Source: Monarcha castaneiventris obscurior
Taxonomy: Eukaryota > Chordata > Aves > Passeriformes > Monarchidae
Assembly (NCBI GenBank): GCA_026261815.1
Contig: JAMPIT010000230.1
Span: forward strand, 42,120,501-42,184,500
Length of the DNA stretch: 64,000 bases
Direction: 5' to 3'
Below the pieces are notes generated by a model, which was not told the origin of the DNA, searched no databases, and was given only the letters and a program-made list of their open reading frames with translations. Positions 12,257 through 26,300 of the stretch are shown piece by piece (positions within the stretch are counted from its first letter, which is position 1; each line of letters begins with the position of its first letter). The position numbers were made by a program, and so were the translations under genes.

Positions 12257-15200
12257 ATTCTGTTCATTAGCTTATTAAACAATGATTTAGAAATTAAAGG
12301 CAAAATGTTCAGAAGCAAAAGAAGGATTTCAATTAGGTGAAGTCAAAGGTGTGTGCAAGGATGTAGGTAATGGTTTATTTCAAGCTCTGACTGGATTGGG
12401 TCTTTTTTGGTTTTGTTTTAATTTTTTTTCCCCTCTTTTTTTCTGCTTTTTGCCCTTTTGACAAATGCTGGGCAATGCCACCTGGATAGAGGGACCTAGC
12501 CAGGTGTGCTGTGCTGAGTTTGAAAACTCATGGGAAATAGGTAGGAAGATGCCTCATCAAAAACTGTGCATGTGCAAGGTAGGCACTGGAAGATGTAAAA
12601 ATTGTGACAGAATGTAGTGCTGATGCTCTCAAATTCCACTGTCAGTCTGACTGTGCCTTCTTGCCTGAAATAGTCATTGTCTTCTGGATAGAAGCTAATA
12701 GATAATAATTAGAGCTTTCATTAGCAGCTCTCTGGTTAAAAGAAACATGAGAGTTTGCCTTACAGAAGGGACGAGAGGACACAATGAAAGTACAGGAGAT
12801 ACTACATGGTATAGAATTAAATGTTCTAGTAGTTCCTTTTGATAACACATGTACCATCATCAGCTTTACACTACATAAATCCAATTATTTTTGCATGGTT
12901 AGGCCAGGGAATTAATTTTTCAAATAATACTGAAGTTCAGATTCAACAGGATTTTTGAACAAGCAGACAAGCAACAAAAATTCATGTTACGAGTCCTCAA
13001 TACAATAGCAACTTGCACTCTTTGAAGAATATTTCTACAATCAGGAGCAGGGAGGAAAGATAAAAGACCCCAAACTTTCCTTGTTCCAAAAACTCCTGCC
13101 CATCCCAAGTGTTACATGGATCATAGTTCATCATGGAATTTACTTTCCAAGCCTAAAGTCTGTCACTTCACGTCTGTTAGTCACTAAACTGAACTATGGA
13201 GGGGAGGGGGAAAAGGAGGAACAATACAAAGAATAGACAGGGGAGGTACCCTGATCAAAGTGAGGGAGGAATGTGTAAGCTTCAAAGTCTGTAATAGACA
13301 GCCCAGGATGCAGCCTTGACAAACTATTGTAATGCTGATTGCAGGTTTTGATTATGTGCATTTCAAAAGGGAAAAAAAATGGGTGAAATTTAATTCTGAG
13401 ACTGAGTTTTTAAGTGAAGGCTGAATGAAGAAGCTGTTGAGATAAGTTGCTAGCTGTTGTTTAAACAATTGACTGGAAATGTTTTAAATATTCAATTTTA
13501 AGTTTAAGAGTCTCCCAAGCTTGATGTGTGTGAAAATCCAAATTCGGAGAGTGGAAGGAAGAAAATGATAATGCTACAGAATAACAGCAGCAAGAGCACA
13601 GTATACAGCAAGTATTCTGTACATCACCTGCTTTAGACTAATGGGTTTGGGCTGGCATGGAAAAAACATGGTTTATGCAGGAACATTTTGATTTTTTTAT
13701 ATATATGTATGCACAATAAATTTCTGTGCGAGGGTACCTGATATCTTTGCAATATGCCAATGAATTCCTTGGTCTCTGGCAGACAATTAACAATACCAGG
13801 TGCTCCAGAGTCAATATAAAGGAACACACTCAGTGCTCTAATGCTCAGGAGACTGAGTGAAAGCCTTATGGGAGGCAGATGATTTTTAATTAACTGAGGT
13901 TGAGAATTTTGCTGGAGAAGATTGCCAGAAGAAGAAAATTAAATTAATATATTGGAGAATCTGAAACTAATATTTTTCTAAAAAAAAGCAAGATCGATTT
14001 TTGCTTCTACTTATGCAAAATGTGGGATAATCAGGTTTAAAATTCATATTGGTGAAAAAGGTAACAGAGACAGGATGTATTTAGCAATATTTGAGTGAAT
14101 AAGCATTTTGCTTATGAATGGTGAAATTTATTTCCAGAGGGCAGTACTGTAATGACACCTCCATAGTACCTTTTCTTCTGGCAACACTTGGAAATGTGAA
14201 ATGAAGTGGGAATTGTTATTGCACAGTTAAGCCTAGTGTTAGATGAGGTAAATGTTACTGGCCACACATCTCCGAAATGATATCGTGCTCTCAGAAATGC
14301 ATCAGTTGCCATGACTTCCTTTCTGGATGTGCCAGCACAAAGCCTCTCATGAGAACAGGTGTGTGTAGTTATTGCTTGCACGTATTATGGGATGGATTGG
14401 TGCTTTAGCAGAAGGTAGAAAAACAGGAGGAGCAGAGGTGAAGGGTGAAGTTGTTTCTTTGTGCAGTGTTACAGCATATGTGCTGTTAGTTGATGACCTG
14501 CAAACACACAGGCTCTTGAAGGGAAGGAGTAAAAGAAACCACAAAAAAAAAAAAGTTAAGAATAAATTGTTGGTGCTCTGGGAAGGCTATCCTAAGTAAA
14601 ATGTTGAAACCTATACAGTGTATTTTAATATAAGCACATGTCCAAGCTTAGAAAATATATCCCCCTGTGGGGAAGAGGAATATTTTCACTGACTTGAAGG
14701 GAACTTAGCTTGAATTACTGCATTATATAATGCCCTTAAGGATCCACTTTCAATGGCTCGATTAAATAGTACATATCAGGATAATTGGCACCGGGAAGTC
14801 AGAGACATCTTAGAAATACCCAGCCTGCTGATTAAAGTCAATGCCATTGCTCTTACCATTTTTTGTTCCTTCCAAGTGGCAGATTCTGTTATGCTTGCTC
14901 TATCTGATGTAGTGTGTAATATTAAAATACTGAAGTAGGTGAATTTTGTGTCACTCATATTAGGTCACATACATTCATACCAAAGTGTTGTGGGTTATGC
15001 TAAATGGCTTTTATTATGCTCTTAATTTATTGAAGGGAAAAGCCCCTGTCAATCTCAGATGTGAGAATCTGGGTCCTAATTAAATTTAGATGCCATGTTT
15101 TTATTTTTATTAGGTTGTTTTGGGTTTGGGGCTTTTTTTAGTTGTGTTAACCCAGAAGTCAAAATGAGTCACTTGTGCTTTATTGAATAGAACATTAGAC

Positions 15201-16688
15201 CTCCTTAGGTAAAATTCTTGCATGCTCTCAAAGAGTTTGGTTGGGATTTTGGTTGCCATAATTGCATAAACACAAATGTAACAGGCATATAATACATATT
15301 TTAAAATGTCTCTCCAATTTATGTAGCTCACTTTTTGCTTACTGCATCTCTGTTTCTTTGATCTTTTACAAACTTGCCTTTATATTCTCCTGATTAAATA
15401 ATAAATCTGGGAATTTCTACCCTCTTTTAAACAAATACCTTATTTTTAAGGGTTTTGAGGAAGTTGGAGTCATTGATGACTTTGAGAAGATTATTGGAGA
15501 AATTTCTCAGCTACACAGAGTAGAGTCAATTTATATAGTTCACTTTAGCACAGTGTTTTCTTTTACTTGGATATTTGTGGTATAACTTTTAAGATAGAAA
15601 AAAAAAGTGCAAATATTCTGGTATAGTGTGCTGAATATAACCCATTTTAATGGAGTTTGACTAGAGTTGATATTGTACTAATTAGCAATAGAGAGTAAAA
15701 ACTCTATTTGATCAATGCTTTTGGATCTTTAAATTTTGAGATATGCAAAGAAAGAAGAGAGGAAGAAATTTAAGGGACTTGATTTTCAAGAAAGGCTGAG
15801 CCTTCACTGAAAAACAAGCTCCAGTAAAATATCTGTCATTCTATATTCCTACATAACTGAGGAACCAAAAATCTGATCTTTAATATCCTACTCGAGTTAT
15901 ATGCAGTACATGAAAGGTATGATCTAATATTCACCTATACCTCTACAGACACACTGAAGACATTCAGAATGCAATTTTGGAAAATCTGTCCTGCACATAG
16001 AGTGCAGATGACCAAATCTAATACTGACGTTGGGTCTTTTTATTGCTTTGCATTGCTTGGTTTGTGCTCTGGGGTTTAGCTGGGCCATGTACAGCCAAAA
16101 ATCTCTGAAACTGCTGCTGGCTTTAATAGCATCACCATAATTATTTATTTATTGAGTGTTATTTGAGCTTAGTCTTTTCATTTTCTAGCTACTGAGTGTA
16201 ACTGATGTTGATCTGTCCCATGTGAGCCTTAACTGGTATTTTTGCAAAGTTAGAAACTCAGCTTTTTAAGTGTGCTGGGGAGCTTAAATGTATTTGTAGA
16301 GTGGTTTAAGTACTTCTTGGGCACAGATTGTGGTGGCACTGTTCAGAAATGAACTGAGCTCCAGTCAAGGGAATCTTTGTAACTTCAGTGTTTCTTGCAA
16401 GGAGGAAATATTTCAGATGCTACAGCTTTCTCCATAATTGATTATGTGTGTTAGAGCCTGTGCATGCTTTGCCTGTATAGCAGGAAGAGAAATTCTTTGC
16501 TTTAATTCCTTGCTGATTTCAAATAATGTTTTTTATAAATCAGCTGCTCTTCTCAAGTCTGCCTCGGGTTTTTGAAGTAAGGCTTTGCTTTGATTTATAA
16601 ACTATTGATTGTATTCAGAGCCTTTGTTTTATCTGCTTTTGTAGTTACACAGATATAACCAGCATACTGAATTTCTCTAAAGCTTTGC

Positions 16689-16708
16689 TTTTTTTTTTTT
16701 TTTTTTTT
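16689..16708. repeat. Poly(T) tract, 20 bases
   Basis: A run of 20 Ts with no interruption. It could be the tail of a minus-strand retroposed sequence, but no element body is recognisable next to it. Confidence 0.85.
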
Positions 16709-19700
16709 GCTCAAGGGGAGAGTCCTTGATTATAAGTATTGGTGCATTCCAATTTGTTTTTCAGAGCTCTCAAAAATGTTATGTATAATTCTCCTTTTGC
16801 TTTAGGAATGAATTTGTGCAATTGTTTTTCTCAGTAAAAATAAGCGTCTGTCAATCAAGGTTTTTAGAAGATTTTTGTGATTTTCTGTAAGTTCTAAAAT
16901 ACTGCCTTTTTTATGTCTGACTTACACATAGTGCCACAGTAACTGCAATTTTCACCCTTAGCCTACAACGGTGGTTTGAAACCACCTTGAAATGTTCAGG
17001 AGAATACTAAAGAATTGTGTTAAAAAATCATATAGCCTTGTATGTGAAGAAAACCATCATCTTGCCATCTCGATATTTGCTTGTGGTTTTCCTCTTTTGA
17101 CTGAATATAGGTGGCTGCTAAACTTCCTACGACTAACTCTTGATTACATGCTTCCTTGCACCCCTGCTTGTGGAGAGAACTACTTGACTTTTGGTTCTGC
17201 TGGTCCACCTCTTGACCCTCTGTGACATATTTTCTGAATTTAACTCACACGTTTTCCAGGATGTTTGTACTTTAGACAGAAAATACATAAAAGTGTAAAA
17301 GCTGTAAGAAGTGTGGCATAAGATAGAAGTGAGCAAACAAACAGAAAATGAATGGTAATTGCTTTGCTTTCTTTGGAAAGGAAAGGAATGGGAAGGCAGC
17401 TCCATGGTTAGGGAATATTTATAGAAAACATAGGTATGCGTTTTCTAAGCAGTAAAATCTTGGTTAAATATGAGTTTTAGAACTGTTTTGAAGGAGATTT
17501 CCACTTGCATTTCTCTTACCCTCTAAGCATCAAGTTGGTCACTCCTTAGTCTTTTCATATATTTGCAACTAAATGTGTAAAACTAAACTGGGCACTTAAT
17601 TTCTTAAAAAGAAATACTTATTTTGTCAACATCAGAATTTTTAATTGTTAATTGTATAAATGTATAATTTTAATTATATTGTTATGATTCCCACTGGAGG
17701 ATCTTCTTCCAATTGAAATTTATTAAATGCATTTTGATATTTGTTCTAAATCAACCAGTATTTCAGTTACAGAGATAGTCCCTTGAGGTGACTTAATCAT
17801 GCAAGTTTTGAAGTCCTGAATTAATGGATATGCCAACACGTTTGGATTCTAGTTATTTTGAAAGATTAGTGTTTCATAGTCACTCTTCTTTTTTTTCCTT
17901 AAGAATAAATATTTGGTTTTGAGAACAAGTTTTTACTTTAAAAGCAGTAATTCTCCTTTAAATGTATGTAATTTTAAATCACTTGCAGTCACACATCAGA
18001 AGCAGATTTAGTCTGTAATTCAGGTGATGGTGCATCAGTGCAAAAGAGGGCTTTAGGAGAGGACTATCTGCTGACGGTTCCCTGCCCACAGACTGTCACT
18101 CCAGCTGCTCAGCCCAGAAGGTAAATCCAAGCTACATGTACCTGTGAGGAGAGCAGCTTGTAGAGCTTTGGTTTCATTTGAAAGCATGGTAAGGGGAGGA
18201 GGAATTAATCAAAGCCAGACATCTGCTAGGCAGCAGCAAAGTCTGAGAAAATGTGTTTGTATTTTCCTGAGAGAATCCCTAGGTTACTCTGTACCGATTT
18301 TCTACTGCAGAATGAAAGCTGACCATCCTCTGGTAGCACTTCAGGCCATAGCTACAAAGGTGTAGCTTTCATCTCCTTGTTCTATTACCTGTCTGTTTTC
18401 TTGGACTACAGCACTGATGAAATTCCTGGAGTGACACCACCATGAACCAATGCGGTGCTATGGAGAATTAAACCAGTTATGTTCAAAGGTATTTCAAACT
18501 AACTGGTGCAAATTACAGTCTTATTGGGAATGCTTTAGAAAGCTAAATTTTAAGTATACCAATCCAGAATGTGTCTCGAAAAGAAGTGGCTGTATGATAC
18601 ACTGAACTTCTAACGTTACTTCAAGAGAAATTTTCAAAAGCCCATCCACAAGTCTTCTGGCCCAGTGATTTCTTTTAAAAGAAAAAGAATTCCTAATCAG
18701 AAGCTACTGTTTTGGAGCAAGCCTACTCCTCCTCCCTTATCAAACTATGGTTTACAGGCTGGTTTTGGTGTGCACAAGCTAGATTCCTTTTGGAGGTAAC
18801 TAAGTCAATGTTTCTGAACCAGGCAGACAGGTTCAGACTGTGTGCAGTGTGGGAATGTTTGGTCCAGGGAATCACACTGTCTTCCCTGAAGCAAAGCTGC
18901 AGAACTACATGCTGTGGAGGTGTAGGCCTTCAGCATTGTCTGGTTCAGGCTACTGATCTGCTCTTGGTGCAAGCAGATCTCACAAATTCAGACATAGCCA
19001 GAGGGTCTGTGCCAAGTACACGAACCAAGTCTGGGGTCTGACTGTGCCACAAACTCCCCACGGGGGAGATGTCTTCCATCTGCTGCTTCTGAAGAGAGAA
19101 AATACTCAAGGGAGAGAAGAGAGGCATCTGACATCTGAATGGTACTATCCACCGAAGAACTGAATAATAGTATTTGAAACTCATTTATTATGAAAAAGTC
19201 AGAACAAATTGACATTTTTAAAATTCAAAACACATTATTTTTAAAATGGTGAAGAACCATTCTGTCTTTTCCAAATGTGCACCACCTAATCATCTTTCTG
19301 AATTCTAATTGTGAATTAGGTGGATTTCGATTTTTAAAAAGCTTTTGTGTTTTTTCAGTTGTTTTTCCATTCACCAAAAACATCCCACCGAAGTATATTT
19401 GCTGTACTTCAGATTGATAGATAGCTGATTGGGAAGATCAGAGAGCACAGGCAAGCTGAGAACAGCAATGAAAATGGCAGCTTGATGAAGTTCTCCTTCG
19501 TCCATTCCTCTTTGGGACAGTTCACTGACCTTGGATTTCTGTGTCCATGATGAGGCCTACTATTAAGGGCTAAGGAACATTAACTGGGATTCACAGACCT
19601 GTAGGAGCATCTGCACGAGAGGACTTCAATTTATCTCTAGTTCCTTAATATGCTGTTTGTCTGGTAACCTGTCTGTCTTTCCTCGTCTCTAGCTGAATTG

Positions 19701-20433
19701 CCTTGTCAAGGACAATCCACAGTACTTGGAAACATTATGTTTCCATGGGGATGGGGTATGGAGAGTACTAGGTGGGTGAGAATCCTGATCTTCATTTGCA
19801 AGGGATATTGAATAATGCAGTTTATCTATAAGTGTATGCATGCTCACACACACAGGCAGATATAGCAGCTAACTAAATAGCAGCACCTCTAGTCAAAGCT
19901 AAAGAATAAAGATGGTTATTTTCTAAAAAAAATCTGGATTATTTGGGGGTTTTGTTTTTTGTGGTTGCTTACTGATTTCTTTTCAATCCATTACTGAATA
20001 TTCTTTTATATGTTAGAATATCAGAATGTTATTAAATTTGCAGAAACCTTCCATAATGAAAAGTTTCTGGATTAAGTTAAGAACATCAGCTGTAAGAGTG
20101 CCAAAGTATTACAGAAATGTGAACTGAAGATCATGTCTTTGTTAAATACAGATGCTACTACAGGAATAGTACATGCCAATATTTTTTTTAAGGATTACCC
20201 AAAATATGTGTGTTGGAATGAGGAGGTGGAGATACTGTTGATATTTCTTGCCCTCTTGCAGACATTTGTCTGGTTTGTAAGAAAAAATGAGATGCTGCTT
20301 TTGGAAGGCATTAATATTGTTGATATGAAGCACACCAGGGTAACACATCACGTTAAATATAAAGTACATTCTGTGAAAATAGATTCTTTTGTCTGCCAAA
20401 ATACTTTCCTTTCATACAGTACAGGTGTGTGGT

Positions 20434-20459
20434 AATTTTAAGCTTCTAAGCTTAAAATT
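20434..20459. repeat. Palindrome, 12-bp arms with 2-nt spacer
   Basis: AATTTTAAGCTT at 20434-20445, spacer CT, then AAGCTTAAAATT at 20448-20459. The arms are exact reverse complements. An A/C-rich tract with repeated CAAA units follows at about 20472-20488. Confidence 0.9.
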
Positions 20460-23314
20460 TTGTTTGTCTTTAAAACAAACAAACAAAACCTACATGGATA
20501 TTGCAAACAATTTCTGTAGTTAAGAAAATAGTTGCTTATATGCTTAAATCTGCAAAAATATCAAGCTACTGTTTTTTGACACACGCTGACTCTTTGGAAT
20601 TGCAGGGCTTCAGTCTTAAAGCTGCTTGAATTGCAGTCCGTGTGGAATATCAAAGAACAGTATTAGCTATATGTTAGGAGCATGGGCAGTATGAAGAGGA
20701 GTTGGTTTAGGGAAGTGGACTTTAGGAGCTGTATACATGCAAACATTGATAATACAATGTTAAGTGCTACAGTTGCAAGGAATTCACACTGAGAGCAAGT
20801 TCATGGGAACATCATAGTGTGATTCTAGGGTTTCACAGGAGTCTCACTTGAAACAAGCCCATGGCCTAGAGCATTTGTTAGTGCCTTCTGTTCTCTTCTT
20901 GTGGCACATTAGGGTTCCTCTGGTTGTTGCAAACCAGGACGTGGCAAAATACTAAGTGGACACTGGTGTGGGTGTTACGTGCTGATTTGTCTGTGTTGCG
21001 TTCCCCATGGAGGGTTGTGGAGGACATGGCTTTCCCAACCTTCCCGTCCCCCCTGGGTTCTGGAGTGGCAGTGGTCAGGATGGGCACATTTCAAAGCCAG
21101 TTTCATCAGGCCCTTGAGTACACAGCATTGCTCATCCTGCCTGTACACAGCCCAGGATGAGCATCTTTGGGCTGCTCTTTCTAACAACACACTCACAGTT
21201 GTCTGGCACTGACTTGTCAGGCTGTGAGACCCAGTTCTTAGCGAGCTCCGCTGTTTGCTCTGCTGCCTGCTCTTGTTTATTCTGCTGCCTGGTCTGTGGG
21301 GAAGGGTCAAGTAACAACAGCAATTCTAGAACAAATCCTTGTAGGCCTGTATTGCTAGAAGTCAAGCCAGGAAGAGGGAAGAATGACGCATAGTGAATAC
21401 TTCAGGGATTTTCAGAGCCAATGTCTCAGTTATTCTGCTGCTGTGCACTAGCCAGGCTATGAATTGTGCTTTATAAGGTCAAGCCAGATGGCACTGTGAG
21501 AGGAGCACTGAGAGAACTGTTTAATGTAGTAGGAGTGTTTCTATTATTAAAGGAAATTTTTCAAGTTAATATGGGCATAAAATTGTATTCCAAAGAAAGG
21601 TGGACTTCCAGATGGCACCATTGATGAAAAAATGTATTGTATGTAACTGTGATGGAAGAATATGTACATTTTAAAACATACATTCACTGAATATATTTTT
21701 GGGGTTTTTTTATTTGAAAAATGGTTTATTCTAAATAATACTTGTCTGTATCTATCATTCTCTAGGAATGAACCTGTACTGAAAGTCAGGACCTGATGGG
21801 AGAAAGGTTCCAAGTTCTCCAAGGAGAGGTACCAGATGGGCAGTGAGAAATAAATTTCAGGGAGAGCAAAATGACAGTTATTGAGAGGAGATGAGATGAA
21901 GGGGAATGTAGCAAATATTTACATAACTAAAAATAACTTTCAGATGTGGGAAAGGAAAAAACAGGAGAGCCATATAAGAAAGGTGATAAAGCTAATGATG
22001 TTCTGCTAGGTGGTTAGGAAGTTTGATAGGGTAGTACAACATAAAGTATTACCTGTTTGTAATCTTCAAGAGGAAAGTGCCCCAAAATGTTATTGTAAAT
22101 AATAATTAAAGCTTACTATTTTGTAGTCATGTTGCAGGGCTGAATATATACATATACAGGTGAAATCATAAAAAAATCACTTAGACTGTAGTGGTTAGTG
22201 GTTCAATATGGACATAATAGAGAAGAAGGGGGAAAACTTTCTAGCTTATCATCACTTGCAGTTGATGTCCAGTATGGATACACACCTTTTGATCATTCTC
22301 AGTCAAACTCAGGATTTAACCAGAAGGTCCTGTAGGATTTAACCTGCAGCAGAAGTGCTTGTCCCTGATACTGACACATTATTTCACCTCAGACCACCCT
22401 ACCTTACTGCAGACTAAGCTGCAACTGAGGTAGGAGAGCAGATGAGAAAGAAGGTGTGGGGGAAAAAGTATGTCAAAACCCAGCTTTATTTTCGTATGTC
22501 CCATGTGGCCGTAAAAGAATGGGAGGGAAAAGGAGTCCGTACTCATGGTACTGTCTTGAAAAAGATAATTTCAGCTTTAATGTGGAGATTTCCAATATTC
22601 CCAGAGCTCTCCAGAATATCTGCTCTGTAATTCAAAACCGGCTTCACCCTTGCTGCTCCACTTGCCCGCAGAAGATTTCAAAGCCTCAGTTAAATGTGGT
22701 GCACAGTCTGTGCTTTTGTGATATCCAAAATGGCAAAAGAAAATGAGGTTAAATAACAATGTTTCTTGGCAATTTGTGGGTTTACAAAATGAGAAGGAAT
22801 TTAAAATAATACCAGTATACTATTTATTTCATTTATCTACACTCTGACGTGTCAGTCAGTCCCAGCTGATGATAAACACTGACTGGCAGTGCTTGTGCCA
22901 GCAAAAGGAAAGGGAACTTCCCCTAATAACCATTCACACAGTGTCTATAAGGTCATACAGCAGCAGTCACTCATTTTGTGAAGCAGCTTCGCCTCAGCAC
23001 AAAATTGTTAACAGGTTAGGATAGAACCTGGAATGACAAAACAGGTACTGGTCTGGGGCAAGTGCACCACAATTTGTCTTGGTGCTGACTGGATCTCTCT
23101 CTAGCAAATGCAGTGCCTGATCTGTGTTTTTTGACAAGGGTAAGTGTTGAGTATGTTGGCACTTTTCTGATTCTGTCAGAAGTTTAATTGGTTCAACTGT
23201 GATTAGCACAAAACTTCCACAGGTCAGTCTTCACAACATTTATTTTATGGTATTTAATAAGAAATATGAAGGGTACAATGCAATTTTTTTCCCATTGTAA
23301 GAAGTGTTTCCAAA

Positions 23315-23370
23315 TCTAAAAAAAACCCAAAAAACAAACAAAAAACAACGACAACAACAACAAAAAACCC
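23315..23370. repeat. A-rich tract with C interruptions
   Basis: Low-complexity sequence of A-runs broken by C or CG (including several CAA units), typical of decayed A-rich repeats in avian DNA. It produces a Lys/Gln-rich open frame on the + strand and a Phe/Cys-rich one on the minus strand, both artefacts. Confidence 0.8.
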
Positions 23371-26300
23371 CCATCAACACTGTTTCCACTGCAAAAGATT
23401 TCTTTATTTTTAGAAAGAGGGTGTTCCCCAGATCAGAGCATAGCATAGATACAGCATCATCACTGTTTGCTCCTACTTCTGAAGAGAGAAGGAAAGAAAA
23501 ATATAAAAATTGAGATTTGATAGGAATACACATTAATATTATAGAAATTTAATTTTTTAGGGATTAAAAGCTTAAGAGAAAAAAACCTCAAGAGATGCTA
23601 GTAAGATCTTAAGTAAAAGGACACAACTGCAGTTGGAGTAATTGGACTGTGAAATATTAATCTTCCTGATTTTTGTACAAGTGACTTACTCATAGCTATT
23701 TATGAGTTTCTTAGCACTCGACTCCCCTTATCTCCCCCCGAAGACTTCGTGTTTTGCTTTTTTGCTTTAGGATGTTTTTGATGTTACTTTCCCCCCCACC
23801 CCATTTATGGTACACATCCTGCTGTCTAATCCTCCCTAAAAATGTCAGCTACTGCTACTGTACTGATACCCTTCTGAACAGATTAAAGTGATGTGTGTTC
23901 CTTGAAGGCTCCCCAAATGCAAGTGCTGTGTTTGCACGTGTGCTAAGCATGGCTTTTTGATAGTACCAGCAATGTGTAGGACACTATTTCCTGTGCTAAG
24001 TGTTGAATATAGCACAAGGCACAATTGTGATAGTGTTGATAAGAACTTAGGAAAAAAGGCCTTGATTATAAGATAATGAATTAACTTGGCATTTGCTGTG
24101 AAGGGACATGGTATTATCCTGTGCTCCACTTTTTCCAAGAGTAACTAGAGTTTCACTAGGGGAAATTTAGCAAAGGCATAACAGAAACAAAACGGGTGGT
24201 GGTGTAGCACTGGAAGTCTGGAAGTTGTGTTAGATGCCCATTTTGATGGAGAAGAATAAACTACTTTAGAAGAAGAGGCAGCAAAAAGAAAATAGCACTG
24301 AATCTTAGAGAGTAAATAGTGATGGAGGCATTTGCCTGCTGGTTCTTACTGTGTACTGCAGGTGGAAAAGGTGTATGACCCTGTCAGCACAGAGCTTCAC
24401 CCCTATTTGCACCGCACCACACTTTGAGACACAAGAAACATGGAAGGGATAAAACACTGAGCAACTCTGCCTGGCAATTTTGCCTAGTTCTCTCGGATCC
24501 CTGCCCAGGAGTCAGGCTTATAAAACTTCCAGTGGGTGTTTTTCCTAAATTTAGCAACAGTTTACTAACCTGGTTGGTCTGTTTCTGAAGGTTTGGGAGG
24601 CTGGGTGAAGGAGAGAGGAAGTAAGGGCTGAGATGGGAACCACTCCTGCTTATCACAATCTAGGACCTTGAACATCAAATTGAAAATGTGTGATGGGAGA
24701 GAAATTTCAGTCATATTCAGCCTGTGACTCCTTCTCATTGTACTAGTAGTCAAGGAGTAAGAGACTGTCATGTTCTCCACAGATTAAAAGATCTTTACCC
24801 CAGCTCTGGCATCTGGTGCACAACTGGCAGGTTTAAGGAGAGTGGAAATGGGAATACTGTGTATGCTTTAGCCACTTAATATGAAAAGCACTTTGTCCTC
24901 CAACATTGTAGCTTGGAGGGTATTGGTAAAACTTGTATTTTTAGGTGATCTCTGTAGCCCAAGGAAACTCCTAGCCCAATAAACCAAGTTTGGATTGACT
25001 GTGGAAGTGGAAAAATATGAGGTGCAGTGGTAAAAATGGTCTCTCTGAAAGGCTGGAAATGGATAAATCAGAGCTTGTTCATCAGCAGATGATGAACAGC
25101 AGATTCCCCAGAATATGCAGAAATCCAGATTCTGTGCTGAACAAAACAGCTCATTAGCTTATGTGTAGGTGAGTATTGAGGATGCCTGAACAGAAAAGGG
25201 TCTGAAGGCATTCTCTTCTGTGGAGGGAAACAGCATTTTAATAGTCGTCAAACTAAGATTGAAATCAGTTTTAAGACATGGACTGCTCTGTATCCACTCT
25301 GGGAAGTGAGAGTGCAAACAAGTGCAGAGAAGAGAGACAACCAGTTACCCAGCTGAGCAGAACACTGTTCTCCTAAGAAAAGCATTTTGCAGTGTGTGCG
25401 GTGTGTTCTTTGGTCTTTGAAGTAAAAAAGGCTCTAAGGCCAATTGATAAAACATAGCTTATTCTATGATATAACTATAATTTGAATTAAGAGGACAGGA
25501 AACAGAAGCCCTCATCTGTAGTACTGAAGGAGAAAGTTTTTGCCTGTCTTTGATAACTTGTAGTCAAAGCACTGCCTCTCTGTTCAACAGGAGGGAGTGA
25601 GGTGAAGGAAATGGGATTATATTGTAACTCCTAGGAACATTGTCCTTCCATTTTCCTCTTTTCCTGTGCAGGCAACTAGAATAGATTTAGCCTCTGTTCT
25701 ACTGGGGAAGATAAAAGTTGTTTAAACAGCAAGAAAAATTGTATTTGTCCATCACTTAAGAAAGCAACAGAGCAAATGGGAACCAGTCCAGCTGGACTTT
25801 GCCTTTAAACTACCAGGTTTAAACTCCTGAAATGGAGACTGGTGTGATACAAGAGTAAGATGATACAGCCCAGCTGGGCTCAGAGAAGCCCTTAGAGAAG
25901 GACAGAGAGCTGCATTTTGGGGAGCTTGACTGACAGACTTGCTTATACAGACTCTGTCTTGGAGACCAAGCCAGCTATCAGGTTTTCACCAGGGACTGTT
26001 CTCTTTGTTACATGAAAAAGAGGTGGGATTTTTTTTAGCTTTATGTTGTAATACAATTGCCTGTCTTATGGACTCCTTTCCATTGCTGCACCCTGTGAAG
26101 AGATTTGGAGTGTGATCACCCTAAACTTATACATTTAGCAATGACTTTTTTAACCTGTTTCTCAAACTCACCATAAGCTTCCTTTCAGTATTGTCTTATT
26201 CTGGCAAGTTGTCAACATGTATGGTGCTGTTGACTTAGCAGTTGGGGGTTAAAGCTCCGCCTGGCCCAGCCCTTGCATATTTAATCACAGTAATGCCTCT

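Noticed and set aside
20979..21393. Cluster of overlapping open frames on both strands
   Set aside because: Local G/C enrichment reduces stop codons in all frames. The peptides are rich in Ser, Gln and Cys without motifs, and no two frames agree on one gene.
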